Assembly: GCA_009667805.1 (NCBI GenBank) | Contig: CM019069.1 | Span: 47,240,201-47,304,200 of the forward strand | Direction of reading: 5' to 3' | Source: Leptobrachium leishanense | Taxonomy: Eukaryota; Chordata; Amphibia; Anura; Megophryidae | Length of the DNA: 64,000 bases | Notes under the pieces: model-generated | Seen by the model: only the letters and a program-made list of their open reading frames with translations | The model's database searches: none | Told to the model about the DNA's origin: nothing | In this document: in pieces, positions 58,072 through 64,000 of the stretch | Position numbering within the stretch: position 1 is the stretch's first letter | Layout of the letters: each line of letters starts with the position of its first letter | Translations under genes and position numbers: made by a program

Positions 58072-59874
58072 GAGGGGGGCGGAGCTAACCGCGGCAATGA
58101 GCCGTCATGTTTCTGATCAGCTCCATCGCAGCTTCGGCTTTAACATGGATTTCACCCGCTCGTTTGCCCTTACACAGCTCCCGACTGAGCTTGGATGCCC
58201 TGGCACGTCCCGAGGGATTTAACAGCTTCCCTCCAGCGAGCTCCGTGGCACACCTACACCTCGGGAGAGACTCAGGCCTAGTGATGGCGGCCATTTTGGA
58301 TGTCCTCATGTGCTCCTGCGGAGTCTCCTGGAGCCCCGATATCTAACACCGGATTGGAGGAGGTAGAACATGCTTAAGAGACCCACTCAGAAAGGAGGTC
58401 ACGCCAACAGGACATCCGGGATTCTATGGTAGGGGGGCCTGTTTCTTCATCTCTCCCTCCAGGCTACAGGTCGTCTGGTGAAGACAACTGCGCCTGGCCT
58501 CTCGGTGAGGATACTGGGATGTCATGGATTACCCTGCCGTCCCAGACGCAGAAACAACGGCCTCTCTCTGCAGCGGCAAAAAAAGGGCACAAAAAAAACG
58601 CAAGGTCGCTTTAGCAGCATCTTCAATATCTTCGCTGGCCGCCCGGGAATCCTCTGAGGGGAAATTGGCTGACGATTGGCAACTCTTCGCTACCAGCAGT
58701 GTGGCGTCGGAACCACGGCCTGGGTCAGCTCTAGAGTCGCGAGTGTCGGGAACTTGGGCTGGAACATCCGAACCTGGTGAACAGTTAATGGCAGCCCGGA
58801 CCCATGAGGGAGATGATCATCTCCCTTCCACAAAAGGAGATCTACGCAAACTTTTGGATGAGATAAGGGACATGTGGAAACCTGAGGTGGCGGCGGTTCG
58901 GGCAGAGGTAAAAGAGGTACGTGCACAGGTGATGGAAGTGCAGACAAAGATGGCAGAAGTAGCAACGGAACAATCACAACTATCTGGCCAGATGACCGCC
59001 CTCCGCTCTCAGGTTGAACTCTTGTCCCGTTCTGTAGAAACGCTGGAAACTCGGCATCGACGGCGCAATACCAGGGTCAGGGGCATCCCGGATTCGATAT
59101 TGGCGGAAGAGCTACAGCCTTATGTGACCCGCCTTTTTCTACAGGTATCTGGACTGCCTTCTACTACGCCTGATGTGGTTGGTTCGGTGTACAGGGTCCG
59201 GAGACCCGCGGCATCTGCCAAGGGAGCACCTAGGGATGTCGTCGTGGCATTCCTTGACAAAGTCCTGAAAGTGAAGATCATGACTACCCCCGGTGCTCAG
59301 GATTCTGTGCAGTTTGAGGGTTCTACTCTTGCCCTCTATCACGACCTCCCGTTCCTGACCTTGGTGGCCCGCAGAGGGTTCCGAGACGTAACAGCTATCC
59401 TTAGACGGAAGGGGATCCCTTATAGATGGGGCCTAGCTGGCTCCCTTGTTGTGACCTACGCCAATGTCGCCCATACGATCACCGACCCCGCCACAGCTCT
59501 GAATGTCCTCGAACAAGCGAGTATCCCGCTGGACGCCACGACTGTTCAGCCGGGTTGATGATAGTTCCCCCCTCCCTCTTTTCCCTATATTTGCATGCGG
59601 GTTCTCTGGACTTTTTGAAATGATTATTTCTAATGACTGGGTCTTTTCCTGAGTTTTTTATGGCAGTCTCATGGACAACTTTAGTCTTTTGTTTGCTTCC
59701 TGGCATAGCGCTAAGACCCGACGCTTCACTCTGGCCCGTCATTAGTTGTTTTTATGCTTTTTTGTCACTTTACTCGTCTTTGGTTATGCAGGCCCTGTGA
59801 GGCCATAGCTCTGACAGTTTGATTTCGTGAATTCTGTTTTTCTCTTTGTAATTTTACAAATACAAAATAAAAAA
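58072..59874 (+). mobile_element. ORF1-only L1/Tx1-type element (HAL1-like)
   Basis: 1.8 kb with a perfect 16-bp target duplication (AAGTGTAGTCATGGAC, 58056-58071 and 59875-59890) and an A-rich tail. It has a GC-rich 5' leader (GAGGGGGGCGGAGC), one ORF1 and a ~300-bp 3' UTR. ORF2 is entirely absent although both ends look complete, as in mammalian HAL1 elements. It interrupts the gag codon run of the PNMA-like element. Confidence 0.92.
58524..59558 (+). CDS. L1-type ORF1 protein
   Basis: An uninterrupted 344-codon frame. A disordered, basic N-terminus ('KKRAQKKRK' near 20) is followed by a coiled coil at about residues 105-180 with regular heptads. The L1 signature 'RRRNTRVRGIP' opens the RRM domain (about 182-275), and a C-terminal domain follows ('ARRGFRDVTAILRRKGIPYR'). 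Such proteins form trimers that bind L1 RNA. The absence of ORF2 means it would depend on another L1 for reverse transcription. The first ATG in frame was chosen; it is followed directly by homologous-looking sequence. Confidence 0.92.
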   Translation: MDYPAVPDAETTASLCSGKKRAQKKRKVALAASSISSLAARESSEGKLADDWQLFATSSVASEPRPGSALESRVSGTWAGTSEPGEQLMAARTHEGDDHLPSTKGDLRKLLDEIRDMWKPEVAAVRAEVKEVRAQVMEVQTKMAEVATEQSQLSGQMTALRSQVELLSRSVETLETRHRRRNTRVRGIPDSILAEELQPYVTRLFLQVSGLPSTTPDVVGSVYRVRRPAASAKGAPRDVVVAFLDKVLKVKIMTTPGAQDSVQFEGSTLALYHDLPFLTLVARRGFRDVTAILRRKGIPYRWGLAGSLVVTYANVAHTITDPATALNVLEQASIPLDATTVQPG

Positions 59875-61529
59875 AAGTGTAGTCATGGACATTCCCGCAG
59901 ACACTTGGGCCGAAGACCAAATTCGCCAGGCCGTGGCCGCGCTGACACTGGATCATCGGGGGTTAATAATGGACATTACAGCGAACCCAGAGACTTCTCA
60001 CACGTACTGTATGTTCTTTTCGAGTGGAGGAAGGGTGTTCCAGTGTGTTTTCAGGGCGCGAGTGTGAAGCTGGCCGACGATGTGAAAGCTCGACTGGTCC
60101 AGCCAAGTACGCCACGTGGTGATCCCGCGAACGTTCCTGCGTCCGGCCCACTAGCCATGATTGGGCCAGAGTTCATTGTGGCTATCGGAGACTTGCTAGC
60201 TAAATGACAAAGAACTAACCCTCCTTACACTAATTTTGGTTACCGAAGGTTGAGAAATTTTTCAGGAAACGCGCCAACTCCGGGAGAAGAAACCTTTGAG
60301 GAATGGGTGGAACAGGCGATGCAGGCTCTAGATGAGTGGGACGTCCCTGAAGCACAGAAGAAACAGAGAATTACTGAGAGCTTGAAGGGACCTGCATCAG
60401 AGGCTGTCAGAAACCTGAAGTTGAGTAAGCAAGACTGTACTGCTTTAGATTATCTAAATATCTTACAGAAAGTTTTTGGGTGATCAGAAAAGGCTGCGAA
60501 GCTCATGTACCAGTACGAACACACCTACCAGCGGAAAGGTGAGAAAATGACTGATAATGTGAGGCGCCTGGATAAGATTCTGCACCAAATACTTCTCAAG
60601 AAAGGGGCCGAACCTGCCATGATAGACTAAATCAGAATGCGGCAGATATTGAGGGATGCTCAACCTCTAGACCCTGTGATGCTACAGCTGAAAACCAGAG
60701 AAGGAAATGAAGGGATAAGTTACCTAGAACTGATTTGAACGGTTCGAGAAGAAGAAGCCCTTCTGGAAGAAAAGATTGCAAGAAGGGGAGAAAAGGTATA
60801 ACGAGTGTTCGTCGGACGAAGATGATCCGGAGGAGACATATGAGCCGAAAATTGACCGACAAGAGAAGCTCACTGTCTACATGCCTCCCAAGGGTATCGC
60901 TCAAAAATCGTCAACCCAGGTTTATGGGGAGATACAAAAAACTCGAGAGTACAAGAGGCCCAAACTGAACTGGAACAGGCACACGCGGATCTGCGCCGGG
61001 AAATTTTTAAGGTAGCAGAAATACAGACTGAAATACAGAGGTCTCTCTCAGATATGCGATCAGCAAGGGTTGCTGTGGCATCCGACAGGTGGTCTTCAAA
61101 TGAGCCGCAGCAAGAAAGTGCGCCTCCATCTTCAAAGAAAAGATGTTTCAGCTGTGGAGAAATGGGTAATTTCAGAGCACAGTGCACGAACCGAAGGCCA
61201 GAAAAGAAAACAGTTGAAGAGTTCTTTAAAGGCCTTAGAAGGACTGTTATCTACCTAACGGGTGGAAAACCTCAGAGTACCCTGGTTGAGGGAGCAAACT
61301 AGGTGCCCAACTGCTAGAGACCTCTACGATTCCCAAGACCCAATTAGGAGGCAGGGAGGGTCCGAATATGTATCTGCTAGAACTAGAAGATCCTCTCCCT
61401 GGATGTCCAGTCCTATGTCATGGGAAAACAATGCACGCCCTCAATCACCACGAATGAGGACGAGGGTTAGGTTACAACAGACTGAGCCTATGCTTACTAC
61501 TATTATGGAGAAGTTCCCTGATAGGTCCT

Positions 61530-61760
61530 TCGCCCGTCATTCCGGTTCAAGTAGAAGGGATCTACACCAAGGCTCTTCTAGATTCAGGCGCTCAAGTAAC
61601 TCTGATCTACCGAGACGTCTATCAAAAACATTTGAAGCACATACCTCTAAAGGATCTCGAAATCTGGGGTATGGGGACTGAGAGGTTTCCCTATGATGGA
61701 TATATACAGGTGAAGCTGGAATTCAATTCACTAATCGTTGAACAACCGAGAGTATTTGAC
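61530..61760 (+). pseudogene. Aspartic protease of the PNMA-like element
   Basis: Encodes 'ALLDSGAQVTLIYRDVY' with the active DSG at 61581-61589, then 'DTLAIVCPRP'. A linker frame continues to about 62171 ('MIVGTNTDLVRCLLTPL'). Frame changes lie on either side. Confidence 0.85.
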
Positions 61761-62238
61761 ACGTTGGCCATTGTGTGTCCTCGTCCCACGGGAGCCAATT
61801 GAAGTTCTATGATAGTGGGGACGAACACCGACTTAGTGAGATGTCTTCTAACCCCATTGGTGAAGGAAGAGAGACCTGCTTCCAAGAAGGCGCACTCGAT
61901 GTTACGACCGGTCTGTCAACGGATGGTCAAAGAACAGAGAGCCCCTGCAGAAGTGAGGCGGCTGAGGAGAATGGGAGGAACAGAGAAGGTCATACAGTCC
62001 AGAGAAGTCCCTGAAATAATCTCCACACGAACTTTGAAACGGACACGAGGAAGAGTATCCGTCAGTGTATGTAACGTGTCTGACTCTCCAGAAATTCTGA
62101 AAGCACGGATGCCAATCGGACAAGTGGATTCTGTTACGTCTCTCTCCACTACCAATTTAGGGGGGGAGTGAATAAAGAGGTTCAAGTTGAATGGTTCTAC
62201 CCTAAAGATGCCTGCACCTCGTTTGAATGGAAGAAGCG

Positions 62239-63564
62239 TGTCATGTCTTCAGCCCCTGCTGCGCGGTCTGGGGGGGTCTGGGCAAGGTTCTGTGCCAGGA
62301 GCTGGTCAGCTGCCAGCACTGGGGAATGGCCGACTGGCATCCGAGGGGGCTGGGCCTAGCAGGGTCACGAGGAGCCGCCGGGTTTAAAACAGGGCGTGAG
62401 GAGTTGCCTCGTCGCCCTATCGTGGAGTCTGATTCCAGCATTGCTACCTATTCATTGAAATTGCCTCTCTGTTGCCAACCTGTTTTTTGTATACGATCCC
62501 TGCTCCTGTTATTTGACCCGGCCTGATTTTTGACTATTCTCTGCTGATTGATTACGATCGCCTGTGTGGTGTTTTGGTGGTTTAAGCCCATGCTTGCCGC
62601 TGGGGTGTTTACACGCTACTGGTGAAGTGTTCCTTCTCACCGGTGGGTCTTGTCTGTGGCCTCTCTAAGTGCCTATACCCAACCAAGGGCTCACGTTCTC
62701 CAGCCACATATATTGTTTAAATCCGCGATCGCAAAGTCCTGCTTATTTAGGCTGGGGTCAGACCAGCGCATTTTTAACGTGCGTTCTGGCGCACTTAATC
62801 ACGGCCGCACTAGCAGGAAATGACGGGCAATGACAGCCAATATACGAAGTACGGTCACACGAAAGTCCGGCCGCGCAACGCAAGTGGAAAATGAATGCAT
62901 TTTTCGAGAACGCAGAACCGCTAGTACGGACGTACAGAGTGCGCTGCGCCCGCTAGCGGTGTGTGTGTGTGATTTGGAGACGTCAGACCCTGCTCTTGTC
63001 CGGCCAACATAACGTCCAGACGCAAAAAGTTTCCTGGTTTGGATTCGTAAAACATCACGCACGAAAATGTGCATCGTATGACCGTTTTCGCATATTCCGT
63101 GAAAAAATACATCAATGCGTTCGGACGCACTTTTTTACGTTCGTGTGTAAAAATACTTTCGTTTGACCCTAGCCTTAATGCTCATGGTCAGTGTGCGCTT
63201 ACCAGCAACAATACTCGTTACTGTTTGTTCGAGAGACCCCGAAGTGTATGTGTTGTTTCATACCATCTGAAGGTACCGCTGACCTGCTCCCGATTATCAG
63301 CAAACGTTAAAGCAACTTATTTCCTGACTGCCCTGCAGCCTGCGCAATTCACCAACTGTCTGATTTATCTGTGTTTCCCTGCATGTGCTCTATCGGTCTC
63401 GAAACCTTTAGAGCTTAGTAGCGACTCAGACTATTGTTCAAACTTATTGCCACAAATGTCTGATTCTGTGAATTATAATCGGTGTTTAAACGTCAAAAAG
63501 ATATCTCAGCCCTTAAGGATCTCAACTCCGCGACTATCTATTGCGCGCTACTCCCCCCGTTACA
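62239..63564 (+). mobile_element. Solo LTR of a chromovirus-like Gypsy element, carrying a MITE
   Basis: Starts TGTCATG and ends CCGTTACA, with a perfect 5-bp duplication AAGCG (62234-62238 and 63565-63569). Subtracting the MITE at 62747-63178 leaves ~894 bp. TTTAAA at 62383 lies 31 bases above GCCCTATCGTGG (62414). Removing it joins the two halves of the PNMA-like element's protease-RT linker. Confidence 0.9.
62747..63178. mobile_element. TIR MITE, family D, copy 4
   Basis: 432 bp with ends TTAGGCTGGGGTCAGACCAG / TTAAGGCTAGGGTCAAACGA. The reverse orientation of copy 3. Flanks TGCTTA and TGCTCA may be a decayed duplication. Confidence 0.83.
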
Positions 63565-63569
63565 AAGCG

Positions 63570-63700
63570 ATTTCGGTCTCCAGTACTCAAGTGGAAAAAT
63601 TTGTTCTCCAAGGATGAGTTTGATCTAGGGTGCGTGAGGAGCACTGAGCACCGCATTCGTCTCCAGGATGACAAGCCTTTCGAGAAAGGTCACGACAAGT
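63570..63700 (+). pseudogene. Start of the PNMA-like element's reverse transcriptase region
   Basis: The frame reads 'FSKDEFDLGCVRSTEHRIRL' and 'DDKPFEKGH', the conserved approach to the RT domain in Gypsy elements. The link to the upstream 'FEWKKR' is restored only when the solo LTR is removed. Homology ends soon after, so the RT itself is lost. Confidence 0.82.
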
Positions 63701-63863
63701 TTCATTGGGACAACATAGAAGCGCCACGAACAACGCCACGGTGGGAAACCTGATAAACCAACCGTCTCCACGAGATTCCAATCAGATGGGGATGCCACCA
63801 GCCCCCTGGATAAGTAGAAATGGAAGAAATGATGGATCTCCAGTGGATAAGAAGTGCCAAACG

Positions 63864-64000
63864 GTTTATTCATGGAACAGCAGCCTTCAAAAAATCAGTG
63901 ACGTTTCGACCCTGAGGTCTTAATCATACATCATGTATGATTAAGACCTCAGGGTCGAAACGTCACAGATTTTTTGAAGGCTGCTGTTCCATGAATAAAC
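63864..64000. repeat. Hairpin with 68-bp arms at the window edge
   Basis: Arms 63864-63931 and 63933-64000 around a single C at 63932, with one mismatch near 63898. Each arm carries the hammerhead-like GACC...GGTC-GAAACGTC motif. It may extend beyond the window, so the full arm length is unknown. Confidence 0.93.

Larger units (their letters stand above)
58000..61300 (+). pseudogene. PNMA-like Gag, interrupted
   Basis: Starts 'MDPDTAAEWCKEQNSQLG' at 58000, resembling the N-terminus of PNMA proteins. After 24 codons the L1-type insertion intervenes; the frame resumes at 59891 ('IPADTWAEDQIRQAV'). The capsid-like part begins near 60250 with 'NFSGNAPTPGEETFEEWVEQ' and continues through 'ESLKGPASEAVRNLKL'. 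A zinc knuckle lies at about 61144-61185, but its histidine is replaced by N (CX2CX4NX4C). A frameshift near 60050 and stops at 60205, 60481, 60628 and 60735 make it non-functional. Confidence 0.85.
57009..63740 (+). mobile_element. Ty3/Gypsy-type retroelement with PNMA-like Gag, broken
   Basis: Order: 5' LTR, tRNA-Pro primer site, gag, protease, start of reverse transcriptase. It is interrupted by an ORF1-only L1 element (58072-59874) and by a solo LTR (62239-63564). Homology to the RT N-terminus is lost after about 63690, and no 3' LTR is in the window. A solo LTR of the same family is at 44280. Gag resembles that of the Gypsy lineage from which mammalian PNMA genes derive. Confidence 0.85.

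Overview
This window looks like repeat-dense vertebrate DNA, most likely from a frog or other amphibian. That is an inference from the mix of transposable elements: CR1 and L2 LINEs, an L1/Tx1-type LINE, chromodomain Ty3/Gypsy elements, a Gypsy element with a PNMA-like Gag, Tc1/mariner, hAT and Harbinger elements, TTAA-target elements, and Penelope-like sequence. I recognise no host protein-coding exon, rRNA or functional tRNA gene. Every protein I can identify belongs to a transposon.

Layout. 1-9290: an L2 LINE (minus strand) split by a 5.8-kb chromodomain Ty3/Gypsy retrotransposon at 3133-8888, with target duplication GGCGT. 10231-15106: a mini Tc1-type element, a TIR MITE, a Gypsy solo LTR (duplication CAAAT), a small hAT element and a deleted Tc1 element. 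15373-22606: an L2 fragment, then an old MITE-like host sequence broken by a hairpin-rich TTAA element (15964-17194) and by a nearly full-length CR1 LINE (17296-22457) whose 5' end is an array of 291-bp monomers. 22607-25334: two related MITEs, one carrying a nested hAT. 27070-29394: tandem arrays grown from an L2 3'-tail motif. 30828-33575: a 2.75-kb hAT-type element (duplication CTTTACAT) full of minisatellites and a long palindrome. 34391-42300: more hAT elements, a Gypsy solo LTR, a Tc1 element with a broken transposase, and a Harbinger MITE inside a hAT. 43575-48825: a solo LTR of the PNMA-like element inside a CR1 tail, plus small hAT MITEs and a SINE. 51035-53971: a three-level nest (family A, then hairpin element B, then family A again). 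57009 to about 63700: the PNMA-like Gypsy element itself, with a tRNA-Pro primer site, interrupted by an ORF1-only L1 element and by another solo LTR that carries its own MITE. 63864-64000: a near-perfect hairpin running to the window edge.

How the parts fit. The window records successive insertions, and many can be resolved to the base because target-site duplications survive. Three observations look most novel. First, the Gypsy element has the layout expected for Tf1/sushi-type self-priming, and two unrelated-looking solo LTRs keep the same TATA-to-primer spacing. Second, the TTAA element is a run of about twelve hairpins with paired compensatory changes between its two copies. Third, the CR1 element carries promoter-like 5' monomers, each with a TATA motif. 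All coding frames are read directly from the sequence. Family names rest on motif recognition without database searches.
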